Shown: one piece after another, positions 1-11,164 of the stretch
Numbering within the stretch: position 1 is the stretch's first letter
How the letters are laid out: every line of letters begins with the position of its first letter
Assembly: GCF_048569485.1 (NCBI RefSeq)
Contig: NC_134357.1
Location: 226,643,634-226,707,633 of the forward strand
DNA length: 64,000 nt
Source of the DNA: Anomaloglossus baeobatrachus
Taxonomy: Eukaryota > Chordata > Amphibia > Anura > Aromobatidae
Direction: 5' to 3'
Notes under the pieces: model-generated
The model's database searches: none
The model's input: the letters and a program-made list of their open reading frames with translations, nothing else
What the model was told of the DNA's origin: nothing
Program-made: the position numbers and the translations under genes

Positions 1-1275
1 TTACAAAATCCTCAGAGCAAAAGAATTTGAAAAAGTTAATTTCAGTGAGGTCGGGAGTGTCAAATTGAATTCCAGATTAGGCACAAAATCAGGAATCTGG
101 GAGTCAGAATTTTTGTTAGGAAAGGTACATGGGGGGAGTGGGGTCATCACTGATGGGGATGGGTTGTCACTATTGGAGGGTTCTGGCTCATTGGCTGTCC
201 TGGGGCCTCTGCGTTGGGTTACAGTATTAGTGGAGATAGAGGAGAAGGAGGAAAAATTAAAGGAGAATGGGATCCTCTCCCTCACTGTCCGTGTCAGAGG
301 TAGGAGCATGTTTCATTTGCTGAATACAGTCTTTGGGACAAGCAGGATATTTTATTCTCTGTGTGGTATGTGTGTAAAATAATCACATTTTTTTCAGGGG
401 TGTGTGGCATAATAAAATGTTATTAGGATAGAAGAAAGAAAAAAAGAATGGAATAAAAAAAATCTACAAAGAGAAAGATAAAAAAAAGCTAAATAGATGA
501 CAGTTGGAGTCACTCGGTAATTGTTTTTACTAAGTTACGCTAAATGTAATTCTATGCAGTAAAAAAAAAAAATTACATTTCTGAAACTATAATTACTAAA
601 TGGACGTCAGTAGAAAAAAAATTACTGCACCTTGGCAACTATCTGATGCTAAACCATACTATTTATTAAAAAAATACTGTAGTAGACCGACTACTAGAGT
701 ATATTTTAAGTGTCTCTAATCTAGCCCTATAAACTAATCTAAATTATTTTTGACTCTATAATAATACTCGTGTTTACACTTTACTACCTGACACTAACCC
801 TGACTTTGAGTGAAAAATACTGTTGTAGATGCTAAATTAATATTTCTAATTGATTGTTTTTTTACACTACAAAAAAACTTAACAACCAGATGGCAATCAG
901 TGATGTGCATCACTGATCAGTGGAGAACAACTGCAGAATGCATGCATTTATATGATGCAAAAAGGGAGGGAGGGGAGGCTTTTTTTTCTTTTCTAAGACA
1001 AAAGCGAGCACAGGCACCAATCAGTGATGTGCATCACTGATCAGTCCTGGCCAAAAGCGAACACGGATGCCGATCAGTGATGTGTGTCACTGATCTATGC
1101 TCGGCGGCTGTAGGACGCACGATTGGAGGTGATGCTAAAAAAAATAATACCAAAAACAGAGCGATCAAGTACTGATCAGCACTCTGCAGCAAAGGGGGGG
1201 GGGGGGTCAAGAAGGGGTTAGGGAGAGAGGGGAAAGAGGGATAGAGGGATTGGGGTGGACTGGAGAAGAGCAAGA
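1..1275. other. Unassigned AT-rich sequence
   Basis: No family is recognised here. A minus-strand open frame covers about the first 309 bases and is low in complexity (rich in Ser, Pro and Asn), resembling no protein I know. The following 500 bases are AT-rich with A and T runs and no coding signal. From 896 the composition rises and palindromic repeats appear (see next entry); a run of about 13 G lies near 1194-1206. The stretch may be the end of a DNA transposon that continues left of the window, but no terminal repeat or target duplication can be seen. Confidence 0.4.
896..1095. repeat. Three spaced copies of an imperfect palindrome
   Basis: The near-perfect palindrome ATCAGTGATGTGCATCACTG (plus ATCAGT) lies at 896-921 and 1020-1045, and a variant with TGTGTCAC in the middle at 1073-1095. 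A weaker relative (GATCAAGTACTGATCAGC) follows near 1165. Repeated palindromes near an element end often serve as transposase-binding sites, but no transposase accompanies them, so the role is inference. Confidence 0.6.
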
Positions 1276-1950
1276 TGTAACGCCCTATTTGGCATTCTTG
1301 CACTGTCCTGCTCCATTCCCCGGCAGGATGCAGGCACTCTCACCTTCCCGGCTGTTCAGCGGTAGTTGCTCCATCCCAGTTCCCTGCAGTAGCCTCCTGG
1401 GGCCTGAGCACACCACACAGACCTCCTGGGGGGGGGCTCTTATAACGTGCGGACCTTGTCTTAAAGGACCACTAAGCCCTAACCCGGACATGCCTCTCAG
1501 CTTATGGCTGAGAGGAATCAGGTATTTAAGACACCTTTCCCTTAAGAAAGGTGCCTGGGTAAAGTGGTCCACATGTTGTTAGTTCTCAGGTCCCTAAGTG
1601 CTGCTGTTTAGTACTGTGTTCCACATTGCTAATACCGTTCTATGTTCCAGTACCTGACATATCTGTTGCCGCTGCTGTATTGTACCCTGTCAGTCCAGCC
1701 AGCTGTACCCAATGTTGCTGCATCATTCCATATCGGCCAAGTCTGCCGCATCAGCCATCCAGGCTGCACCTACTATATCAGTGACTGTCCAGGTCCATAC
1801 TCCTGGAGCCAGCTGTTGTAGGTCCACTCTGATTGACTGGCATCTGGTTTCCACCTGCACCGTAACATCCTCACATTTAGACCGGGCCAGCGTCAGCAAC
1901 CAGCACACCTGGGCAAGTTCCGGGGCCCTCAAAAGCCGGGGGCCCATTTG
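1276..1950 (+). mobile_element. Probable solo LTR, Gypsy/ERV type, fossil
   Basis: The stretch starts TGTAACGCCC, like the TGTGACGCC starts of the Gypsy LTRs downstream. It holds a TATA-like GGTATTTAAGACACC about 250 bases in, followed by pyrimidine-rich sequence, and has no open frame of interest. The layout resembles the LTR that begins at 63133. No right end or target duplication is found, so the end is approximate and the class uncertain. Confidence 0.35.
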
Positions 1951-2049
1951 CGGTTGGCAGAAGCTGGTAGGTCACTATCTTTCCTGTGGCACCCAGGCAG
2001 ATTTCTGGGGATCTCAGCCCACTCTTTTCTGGCTGCTGGCCCTTTAAAC

Positions 2050-2118
2050 ATGCCAAGCATGCACTTCCCAGACCTCAGCGTATGTGTATGCCCCCAGACC
2101 TCAGCGTCCCCCAGTATG
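2050..2118 (+). repeat. Degenerate minisatellite, left-most remnant
   Basis: Diverged units of the type CCCCAGTAATGTGTATGCC are seen here (AGACCTCAGCGTATGTGTATG and relatives). The same unit resumes at 3709-3737, 4910-4954, 5603-5658, 26285-26331 and 37396-37570. It is therefore one old array cut into pieces by successive insertions, and it supplies the base layer for dating the nest. Confidence 0.7.
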
Positions 2119-2286
2119 TGTGACGCCCTGGCAGGACCAAGTAGTCACACGTTAGGCCCCCGCATAACACCATCACTCACAGGGTTACACACAGCCGACC
2201 TGAAACCCTAGACACACCCCTCAGGGCAAGACATGCACAGCAGTGGGTGGGACCAGGTGGTTAGGAAACGCCCACCTAGGGGTCTA

Positions 2287-2731
2287 AGGATAACTGTGGA
2301 AAAAAAGGAGCAAAAATAGGGTCTTACCCGGTATGACACGTGGGGGCAAGTGTGGGTTAGTACACTCACCTGAAGGGGTTGTGCAAGTCACAACCCCTAT
2401 GAAGGCACGTAGTAAATGTGGAAGGCAGCGGTCCCGCAGTGTAGATATATTCCAAGAGGTAGAGCAGAAAGCAGGTTTCAAAATCCGCGCCAGGCCACAA
2501 AGAATCCAGATGCTTGTTAGTAAATCCTTTCTTTATTTGTTTTTTTTTTAATTTTTTTTTTTACAGGTCTACGCGTTTCGAGGACATATCCGTCCTCATC
2601 ATCAGGACAAAGTACAAAGAAAGACCTGAAAAAAACAAATAAAGAAAGGATTTACTAACAAGCATCTGGATTCTTTGTGGCCTGGCGCGGATTTTGAAAC
2701 CTGCTTTCTGCTCTACCTCTTGGAATACACT
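2287..2731. mobile_element. Small Penelope-derived fold-back element with hammerhead motif
   Basis: Both flanks carry the 10-bp target duplication TAGGGGTCTA (2277-2286 and 2732-2741), which interrupts the Gypsy LTR. The element opens with a hairpin module (about 2362-2398, GGTTGTGC/CACAACCCC), then has a left arm at about 2447-2540 and a near-perfect inverted right arm at about 2630-2727. A hammerhead-like motif lies in the loop between the arms. It has no coding capacity. The duplication of about 10 bp, the hammerhead motif and the hairpin it shares with the coding Penelope element at 26332 point to mobilisation by a Penelope-like RT; that link is inference. Confidence 0.7.
2560..2615 (-). 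ncRNA. Hammerhead ribozyme motif
   Basis: On the minus strand the conserved box CUGAUGA (2605-2599) is followed by a 6-bp stem II (GAGGAC/GUCCUC) and the box GAAA (2579-2576). A minimal stem III follows (C-GC-G) with the cleavage triplet GUA ending at 2570. Short GUC/GAC pairing closes stem I. The very short stem III and the GAAACGCGU string match the type-I hammerheads known from Penelope-like elements. All core positions look kept; activity is untested. Confidence 0.75.
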
Positions 2732-3737
2732 TAGGGGTCTAGACAGCCCTGGCGGGAAACAGAGGAGAGACGTCTAGAGTTCAAGTTGAGAGGAGTAGAG
2801 GCTGGGGCTAGGTGTAGCGCCAGCGGAGGTGAAGCTCAAGTTGTCTGGTGCCAGGGTCGGAACCCTGGTGCCTTGGCTAGGTGGTCTCCGTCCGCAGATG
2901 ATGGGAAGACGGCAGCCGGAGATCCGAGGTGGACCGGGACAGGGTTGTAGCCCGCTGGTACCGACACCGGAGAACTGACCCAGAAACCGTACACAGAGGG
3001 GGTACTTGGACCCTGAAGCCAGGACCGGAAACAATGGCCTAGCTAATTAACCAATTGGTTGGGACAGGACCTAAAATCCTGCCTTTAAAGTCCCGAAAGC
3101 AGACAACCACTCACAGAGAGGGATAGGGCAACCACCAGGGCCCAGGAGATCCCATGGGTCAGCGTCAGCGGGCAAGGCTCCTCAGGTACATAACAAGCTG
3201 GGAGCGGACTCCCGTGTTCCATACCGGGCAGTCCATAACAAACAAAACAGTGCAGAGGGAAAGACGGCGACCACCAGTCCGGGTGGGGGACCAGAGTACA
3301 ACTGGCCACGGAGGCCGGCCACCAGCACCTTGGTTTACCAAAAGACTCGTGTGATTTATTCAACTGCGAGTAACCAAACATCCCCTGGTACGTCCGGGCG
3401 CGCCAGCGCCTGCCATCGCCATCCCCTGCACAGAGCCATTGGGTCCCAGGGCAACCATCCCTACCCACAGAGGAGTTAACATCCAGCTGCCATTACATCT
3501 CCCCCGGGTGTCCCACAACAGCAGCGGTGGTGCCACACTTCATCACACACCGTGGGTGGTGTCACGAACTGAATACGTCCAAGTCCGTACAATTACGTCC
3601 CCCTTTTCATTTGGCGTGTCCGTGTGACCTCCGGGTCCGGAGGATCCCTTGAGCCACACATCGGGTCCGGATCCAAGCAGCTCGGCTGCTACAGGCGTGG
3701 GGGTGGCATATATGGCCCCCAGGCCCCAGTATGTGTA

Positions 3738-4909
3738 TGTGACGCCCTGACAAAATCAGGGTGTCACAGATGACTGCACCCCTCTTCCAGGTGCAGGATT
3801 CCCTTCTCCTTGGCCCTCCATCACAACCCCACATATAGGTACATAACACCAGCCAGCAAAGCCTAGTCACCCCCCATGACAATAGGGACACACCAGTGGG
3901 CGGGGCTAAGCAGATGGAGACGCCCACCTAGGGGTTCTGAGGTGTTATGGGAGGGAACAAGTCAGTGAAGCTTAGGAGGAGAAGCAGAGAGGAGCGTGAA
4001 GTGACAGGGTAGTCAGGGGTTGGAGCCACCGGACTACTGACTAGGTGGCAGTCGGCAGACAGGGCCACAGGTGTTGAAGATCCAGTCGTGGGAGACCTTA
4101 AGTGGACCGGGGCAGGGTGGGAGCCCACCGGTATCGACAACGGGAATCCGGTCCGGAGGCCGTGCACGACAGGGTACTTGGATCCTAGAGTAAGGACAGC
4201 TTCAAGCACCTTTCTAATTGACCAGCTGGGGACAAGATTTCAGGTCTTGTCCCACAGGAGGCCAAGATAGAGCGAGAGGGAAGCCCAACGAGGGGGATAG
4301 GGCTCCGCAATTGCCTGCGAAGATCCCATGGGTCAGTTCTCGCGGGCCACAGCTCCCAACAAACAGTATCACCGGCAATGGACTTCCCCGTTTCATGCGG
4401 AGTAGTCACCAACAAGGAGACAAACACTAAGTGCAGGAGGAAGGGACCCCTGTTTGCTGTACCAGGGTGTGGGACCCGAACACTCCCGCCGGAGGTCACC
4501 GGTCACTGGCAATTTGGTTTACCATCTGGACTCGGTGTACTCACAGTTCCTCAATAACTTCACACAAATACCACCCGGTCCAGCCTGCAGATTGCGCTCT
4601 GCAGCTCCATCCCACCTGCATTGGGTCCCCGGGACAACACCTCCCTTACCTGTGGAGGGGATAACACCCAGCTGCCCTACTCCATCAGTCCCAGGCATCA
4701 CCTCCAGCGGCGGTGGCACCAATAATCACCTTACACCACGGGTGGCGTCACTGACAAAACCTTCCCTATATAGAAATCCCCTTTTTTACTTGCGGGCGAC
4801 AGACGGGTGCTCAGGCCCGGGTTCGGCTTCCCCTCGAGCCACCGTCATGACCCCGGATCCGAGCGTCTCGAGCAGCCTCTCTGCCGTGGTCTGTCCCCTG
4901 CCCGCAACA
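3738..4909 (+). mobile_element. Solo Gypsy-type LTR with 4-bp target duplication, fossil
   Basis: This 1,172-bp LTR starts TGTGACGCCCTGACAAAATC and ends CTGCCCGCAACA. It is flanked by TGTA at 3734-3737 and 4910-4913. Its length and internal blocks match the solo LTR at 44157-45331 (1,175 bp). It lacks internal sequence, so it most likely arose by recombination between the two LTRs of a full element. The target is the minisatellite. Confidence 0.85.
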
Positions 4910-4954
4910 TGTATACCCCCCAGGCCCCAGTATGTGTATGCCCCCCACTGACCC

Positions 4955-5602
4955 TGTTAAGGATATGAAGATTGATGGAAATATCCAAAATGGCTCCAGA
5001 CTACTCTAATGCACACATAAGAAAATAGATTCCATTTTGTTTCTATAGTTTCCATTTTGTCTTAAAGGTAATGAAGTCAGAGGGCTCAGCTTGCACTGAT
5101 GGGTGGGGAAGGTTCACATTTCTGTTCACGACGCTATTTTTTCTATTGGTGCATAGTTCAGATGGACAAGGCCATTGCCTTTGAGTTTATATAAACTGGT
5201 TACATCCATTAATAAAGCAGAATTCTTTGAGTACACCATACTTTGACTTCCCAAGCGCTTGTAAAACAAGTCTTATTAATTTGGAGTTCCAGAGGCATAC
5301 AAGGAGCATATTTCACTCACAACATCATGAGACTTTTTCTTCTTTTTATTATGATTAAGCTTATTACAAAGCTTGGAAATATGAATATATATATATGTTG
5401 CTGTTATTATAATAAGGCTTTAATTGCAGTCTCACCGAAAGCAAGTAATCCCACGAATGTCTTTATGTAAATGTTGGTACTTCCTAAATAAAATCAGTCC
5501 AGTTCTGCTTTTGACAAACGATTTGGTAGTTCTTTGCATGCATACTTTTGATTCCTAATTTGGCAGCAGGCAATTATGAAAGATTGTGTACCCATAGAGT
5601 AC
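4955..5602 (+). mobile_element. Probable solo LTR of an endogenous retrovirus, fossil
   Basis: The stretch starts TGTTAAGG after minisatellite sequence. It contains two CCATTTTGT boxes, a TATA-like GTTTATATAAAC near 5188 and a polyadenylation-like AATAAAG near 5210, then U5-like sequence with a second AATAAA near 5490. The layout fits a retroviral LTR. Minisatellite resumes at about 5603. The right boundary and target duplication are not certain. Confidence 0.45.
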
Positions 5603-5658
5603 ACCTCCTGATCAGCCCCAGTAGTGTGTATGCCACCCACTGGCCCCTAATGTGTATG
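5603..5658 (+). repeat. Minisatellite remnant at the left edge of the large nest
   Basis: Units of the same degenerate array as 2050-2118 (CAGCCCCAGTAGTGTGTATG and relatives) end exactly where an LTR starts at 5659. The matching right-hand sequence is found only at about 26285, which makes 5659-26290 a stack of insertions. Confidence 0.7.
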
Positions 5659-6598
5659 TGTGGCACCCCTGAGGCTCCAGTTGCCACAGAATATTGCACT
5701 TTACCCGAGGCGAATATTGCACCTTAAATAAAGAGGGGGTTAATCACCGGTGTTCCACATTCACACTTTACATACAGCTTAGGAGCCTTCTCACAAGGGA
5801 AGGTTGGCTCAGGGTAGGCAGGGGGGGTGGCCATCACGAGGCATGGGACTTCCCCGGTCACTGAAGCCAGCCACCTGGGGGGCTGGCTTCAACTTGGTGT
5901 AGAACTAGGAGCAAACTCACACAAACTTCAGTCAGTCTACCCGGAACACCAGTTGGGGGACACAACACCATCACCACTTGCTACTCTTCTGTTCACGGGG
6001 CCTGCAGTTTGGAGCTCTCAGCCCAGGATCCTCATGGATGGAAGGACAACTCTGACAAAGGACTTTCTTCTTCCAAACACTAGTGACTGCTTCTAACTTA
6101 TCCGAGGTCGACGAGGCACATCACAGCGGGTGACCAGTACTACCTGGGCGAGCGGCACAAAGAGTGAATAAAGACACCTGGAACTTCAGCATCTGAGTCA
6201 GACTCTTATTACCGGCGCCGCCACCCCGTGCCAAAGGACTTCGCCATCACTACTCCCCTCACTCCTTCCCGGGGCCCGCTCCGCCTGTGAGGAGCGATAC
6301 CATCTTCGGCTGCTTCCGCCCTGGAGGACAGCGACAGCAGTGGTGGCTAATCTTTGGCCGCGTACCACAAGTGGCGTCACGACAATCTTCTGCCACTGCG
6401 ACATCCCAGACCATCACTCCGGCCCGGTGACGAGTATTTCAGGTACGAGGTCCCGTGCCTGATTACCCCCTGCTCCCTGGGTGCTACATTCTGGCGTCAC
6501 AAACAGGATCTTGTGCCCAGGCCAAAAACCTGGGTACTTTTACGCTCACCATTGAACAGCGAGCATGGACTTATGGACCCACTAGACCACAGCTGAGC

Positions 6599-7528
6599 TG
6601 TGGTAGCTGACCTCAGGCAGGACACAGAAGAGCATAGGTGGTGAGTAATAGACAAGTTTTATTGACAATCACGAAACAGGTGAGAAATGCAGCAATGACC
6701 GGGAGAGGCTTCACCGGACCATGCACCGGACTCCCTTGGAGGAGCAACCATGAGCGAACCCCTATACAGGGGCTGTCCAGCACAACACCAGGGGCCCAAA
6801 TGCACTTCTTCAAGATGATGGTTACGACTCACCGCGTCACAGGGATAATGCAAAGTCTAAGGGTAGTGCGTCCGGACAGTGGCACGGCACAACGTGGCAA
6901 GGCACAGCATACGTGCAGATCTAGTGGAAGTGGCTTCTCCGCATTCGGTACAGCAGATGCGACTTGACTCTGTGGACTTGAAACCGGATGTAAAGTTTGG
7001 CACCAAGGATTAGGCACAGCTTACGGATTCTTTAGGCATCAAAGAAGCAGTGACTCCGGAGACACAGCAAACGTGGGTAATTCTAAGGATAGGAAAAGGC
7101 ACATTAGTAAGAGGCACAGGAAGAGGTATGAAGCACGACTCCTATACTGACAATATACCTAAGGATATGAAAAGTTGCCCAAGCACTTCCCATAAGGGGA
7201 GGATGCTTTATATACATGGAGCTGCTCAGCAATAGGCTAGGAGTGAAATTCACTCAGGACAGCTCTGCACTAACAGGACCAGCAATAATGTCACAGGGAG
7301 GGGAAGAGTCAGAGATCACATGATCCTTAGTGTATGCTGAACTCTGCTATGTTACTATGAGTACCGGAGAGCAGGGAACGTTCCCTGCGGAAGCGCTCTG
7401 AAAAAGGTAGGTACAGGATGGTCAGGAGCTGTTCCACCCCCGGTGATGCTGCGGAACGCCCCTGGTCTCCATGGCCAGCGGGGACCGGAACCACAGTGCT
7501 TGTGGAAGGCACAGGATGGGTCATGACA
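6599..7528 (-). mobile_element. Solo LTR on the minus strand, fossil
   Basis: Read on the minus strand it starts TGTCATGACC, contains a TATA box (ATGTATATAAAGC) near 7205-7217 and the polyadenylation signal AATAAA near 6655, and ends GCTACCACA. It shares the block CCCTGTATAGGGGTTCGCTC and the following GGAGTCCGGTGC with the solo LTRs at 54118 and 55182, so it belongs to the same superfamily. It interrupts the leader of Gypsy A. No clean target duplication is seen. Confidence 0.6.
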
Positions 7529-7921
7529 GTACTGTGCGCCTTACTGGACTGTGTTTAACATTTTTGCTTAAATAGGACAATCGCCATTAGTCATTTTGCG
7601 CAAGAAAAGAAGGGGCATGTCATCGTGGGCGGTATCCGTAAAGAGCGCGAAATCGTGGGTGGAGCTCAAAACGAGCGCCAAAATGAGCCCCACTGCCAGC
7701 AGTTGACAAGAAACTGGAGAATGGCAGAGACATGTCCAGGGAGGAAAGAGACCAAAACATCCCTGTTGCCAGACCCACAGCAATGGCAACGGGGCAACGT
7801 GGCTCCCCAAGTATTCTGAGGAGGCCTTTACCCTGGCTGATTTCAAGGAGATACTTTACAGTTTATTCCGGGTGTTCCCTTTGACGGAGAATCAGGCGGC
7901 CAATGTCATTATTGGTCAATT

Positions 7922-8496
7922 ACATAGGTAAGGATGGTTGACCTCGGGGAGATCAACATCCAACACCGGAGACACCATCACGTGTTTCTCAAGAAGTGAC
8001 ACTAGAACAAGGCCCCCTGGGAAACTATACAAAACAAGAATGCTGCGGAGACACCATCATGTTTCTCAACGCTGGCAGGAAACTAGCCAGGTCTTTTACC
8101 GGGAAGGAACAACCACGGGAAGACCAGTCTACAGTCAAGGAAACCGCCTATACCAAAACATGGTATCCATCCACAGACAGCTGTTTCGGGGAATTTGCCT
8201 CTCATCAGTGTGGAGTAGGAAACTGGCTAGTGGGAGCAATGCCTAGTAGAAGACTACATCAGATGGTTGACCTCGGGGAGATCAACATCCAACCCTGCGG
8301 AGACACCATCACATGTTTCTCAACGCAGTGACACTAGAAACAGCTGTCTGTGGATGGATACCATGTTTTGGTATAGGTGGTTTCCTTGACTGGAGAATGC
8401 CCTTCTCGTGGTTGTTCCTTTCCAGTGAAAGACCTGGCTAGTTTCCTGCCAGCGTTGAGAAACATGTGATGGTGTCTCCGTAGCATTCTTGTTTTG
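7922..8496. mobile_element. Fold-back retroposon-like insert with 15-bp duplication
   Basis: The 15-bp string CATTATTGGTCAATT flanks the insert (7907-7921 and 8497-8511), and the gag-like frame of Gypsy A is continuous if the insert is left out. Inside are two long inverted arms (about 8031-8189 and 8338-8496) and a block repeated directly at about 7933 and 8264 (GGTTGACCTCGGGGAGATCA). It has no coding capacity. The long target duplication argues for target-primed reverse transcription, and the inverted arms recall the Penelope derivatives at 2287 and 42594. Its family is not recognised. Confidence 0.65.
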
Positions 8497-8917
8497 CATT
8501 ATTGGTCAATTGATCGCGGCAGCCCGACGTGCAGTCAAATCTTAGCCGGAGATTGATAAAAGAGGGGCAAAGAACATTCTTGCAAGACTCAAGGAAACCT
8601 TTCATACTCGTACAGCAGCTGAGATAAAAATGCGGTTCTACGGATGTAAGGCCAGACCACCCCATGACAACGATGAGGATCTGCCCCCTGGCCCAGCAAC
8701 GAGTAGGTTAAAACACCTGCCCCGTGGGGCGCTACATTTGGCATCGTGAACAGGATATTCGTGTCCGCGACAAACAGGTACTGTGTGCCATTACAAACTG
8801 TGTGAAATCTACTTGTTTGAAAGCAGTGCCCGCCATTGCTGCGCAGGAAGAAAGAGGCACGAAGAGAAAGCCCTCCACGAAAGCAGTTGCGCATTAACTC
8901 CCTGCTTTTCCAAATAA

Positions 8918-9930
8918 GTGATGAACCTAGCTGAGGTTCACCAAGGGGGAGGGAAGATGTCTAATTCAGACAGGAACCAGGCTGCCATGACCACCACAGC
9001 AACAGTGATGCCGCTTTTCATGCCTTATATACCGGGAGCGACATGGCTGCCACAGTATTCCGGACAGGTGCATGACTTGAGTGACTTCCATGAGAGACTG
9101 AGATATGTTTGCTGTGTACCCCTTGCTGAGAGTCAGAGGGCAAGGGTCCTGCTTGGTCAGCTAACCGGTAAGGCCCAGCGGGAGGCTAAGACTTGGCCAG
9201 ATACTGATAAAGGAACTGTAGATTAAGTTATGGCGCAGCTGAGGACCGCTTTGATACTCGCATGGCCGCAGAGCTAAAAGTAGAATTCTTTGGATGCAAG
9301 CAAGGTACAGTATACGGGACTACGCTTTGAACTTCCAGTAGGCGCTGAGGGCTGTGAGGCAAGCGGATCCTGGAGGTGTGAGTGAAGGACATCGGCAGCT
9401 GACCGAGCAGTTTATCGGGGGGCTCTTGTCTCCTGATCACTGGACCCAGCTGTGCATTCTGGCCTGGAGACCCCTAACCTGGACTTTACCCAACTTAAAT
9501 ACTGGGCCCTCTGGGTGCTGCAAGACACGGCTTCGGGTGTTACAACTCCTTCCCGACTGCCTGCCATCACATACCCGGAGGAGGTGCCGCCCACCCTGAC
9601 CACGGTGGAGGCGGATGCCTAGAGCCTGGGAAGAAGTTCATCTGCAGACCTGAGGCTCCAGGTTCACGAACTAACTAAAAATGTTGCCACCCTAACCAAA
9701 GCTGTACAAGTGCTGCAGATGACTCCGCAGCCGGCAAACATCGGGTTGCCCATCCGCCCAGTGGATGCTCTAAGACAGGGTATGGGAAAACCCCTTGGCC
9801 GAAGACAGACCAGTGATCGCTGTGACTCTGCTGGGCGACCAATTTGCCGCCGCTGTAGCAAGGTGGGGCACTATGCTCGGGACTTTCTTCCAGAGTCTCC
9901 GGTCCCCGAAACCATGAGCCAGCCCTCAGG
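8918..9930 (+). other. Gypsy B gag region (fossil)
   Basis: Capsid-type sequence begins just after the leader with the motif PYIPGATWLPQYSG, which is nearly shared with element C (PYVPGAAWLPQYDG at about 23190). A zinc-knuckle-like segment CRRCSKVGHYARD lies near 9848, where nucleocapsid is expected. In the family, gag forms the particle and the knuckle binds RNA. The region is broken. Confidence 0.7.
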
Positions 9931-9934
9931 ACCG

Positions 9935-10320
9935 AAAAGGACTGACTCCCCTAACTGGCGGGACAAGTATGTGGGAGGGCGGACAGTCCTACCGATTGTG
10001 CTGGACGGCATTCCCATGAACGCTCTCTTGGATGCTGGGTCTCAGGTGACCACAATATCACATATTCTTTACCACAAGTAGTGGGCTGACGATGATTTGA
10101 CCTGCGGCCCGGATATGGACTTGTCTATCATTGCCAGGAATAGATAACCCATGCCACAGGTGGGGTACAAAGAGGTAACCATCAAGGTGGGGCGGGTGGA
10201 GCGAAAAGCACAAGGAATGATAGTGGTGGACGTTGATCGCCGGACGCGCACTCCAATGGTAACCATCGGCACAAATGTAATTGAAAATTGTTTTTCTGAA
10301 GTGATTGTTTTGTTACAGCA
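9935..10320 (+). other. Gypsy B aspartic protease region (fossil)
   Basis: Downstream of the zinc knuckle a segment reads VLDGIPMNALLDAGSQVTTI, the retropepsin flap-and-active-site pattern seen in Gypsy proteases. It lies between gag and RT as expected. It is part of the broken element. Confidence 0.6.
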
Positions 10321-11164
10321 GGTGGCCAAAACTGCCAGCGACGGGCAGCAGAAGGCGTTGCAAAAAGATTAGGGCCCTGATGCAAAAACAACAGGTTGAG
10401 CAGACGGAGGGAAAATTAGTAACGTCAGAGTGAGTGACTCCTTCCCTTTCTTAGTTCCCCCTAGGAGCGAAATGATGATTTGGTGTAGAGCGGCAGTGGG
10501 TCTCCGGGGTGGGGGCCCTTGTGGAACCCGTGTATTCAGAGGACAGACCCAATATCCTCACAGCCTGGGGAATAGTTGAAGTGCGTCAGGGGAAAGTGCC
10601 CATACAAATTCTGAATTGTGGAGAGGAGGAGGTTAAATTGCCCCGGTTTGCCACTGTTGCCACACTACTCACTGTTGGCAATGACACCATCGAAGCTGCA
10701 GAACCCTTGGTCCCGTCCGGCCTGGAGGGGGGAAGTGAGTAAGACCCACGGGGGGATTGGTGCCAACAGCTGCACATTAGTACAGATTCCACCCAACCCC
10801 ATGAAATACAGGGAGTCCACCGGGTCGTACAAGAGTACGAGAGAGTCTTTAGTAAACACCCTTTAGACTTTGGTGGTGAATCCCCTTCACTTGCCCAAAT
10901 TCCCACTGGGGACCACCCTCCCATTAAAGAAAAAGATACCGTCCCGTTCCCCCCTGCTCACTATCAGGAGAGAGAAGGTTACGAGGTTACATTTCCCGCA
11001 GCATTTCCTTTGCCCTCTATTTCTGTCATCACATCCTATGTACAACCAATAGCACGTAAGGGCACCCAAAAGGTTACTGTCTAAAGACCAGATCATTCAT
11101 CTTTATATGTAACCAATTAACTAGCATAACAATGGCCGGCCAGATCTACAAGTGTGCTTCACCT

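Larger units (their letters stand above)
2119..3708 (+). mobile_element. Solo Gypsy-type LTR, interrupted, fossil
   Basis: It begins TGTGACGCCCTGG and carries the blocks shared with the LTRs at 3738 and 44157: GGGTACTTGGACCC, a CCTACCCACAGAGG block and CGTGGGTGGTGTCACGAAC near the end. A 445-bp Penelope-derived element sits inside it at 2287-2731 with a 10-bp duplication of LTR sequence. The right end is approximate: the minisatellite resumes just after, and TATG on the left against TATA on the right is a poor duplication. Without the insert the LTR is about 1.1 kb. No internal genes are attached. Confidence 0.7.
5659..8690 (+). mobile_element. Gypsy element A: 5' LTR and partial gag region, fossil
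   Basis: The LTR (5659-6488, 830 bp) starts TGTGGCACCCC, holds an AATAAAG signal near 6166 and ends GGTGCTACA. The primer-binding-like TGGCGTCACAAACAGGATCT follows at 6492. Leader sequence resumes after an inserted LTR (6599-7528), then a gag-like stretch (about 7800-7921 and 8512-8680) around a fold-back insert with a 15-bp duplication. The gag part resembles those of elements B and C. It stops where the LTR end of another element begins, so the body is truncated. It is broken and old, with two insertions in it. Confidence 0.65.

Noticed and set aside
1-309. Exon of a host gene on the minus strand
   Set aside because: Low-complexity Ser/Pro/Asn text with no domain and no clear splice context; it cannot be supported.
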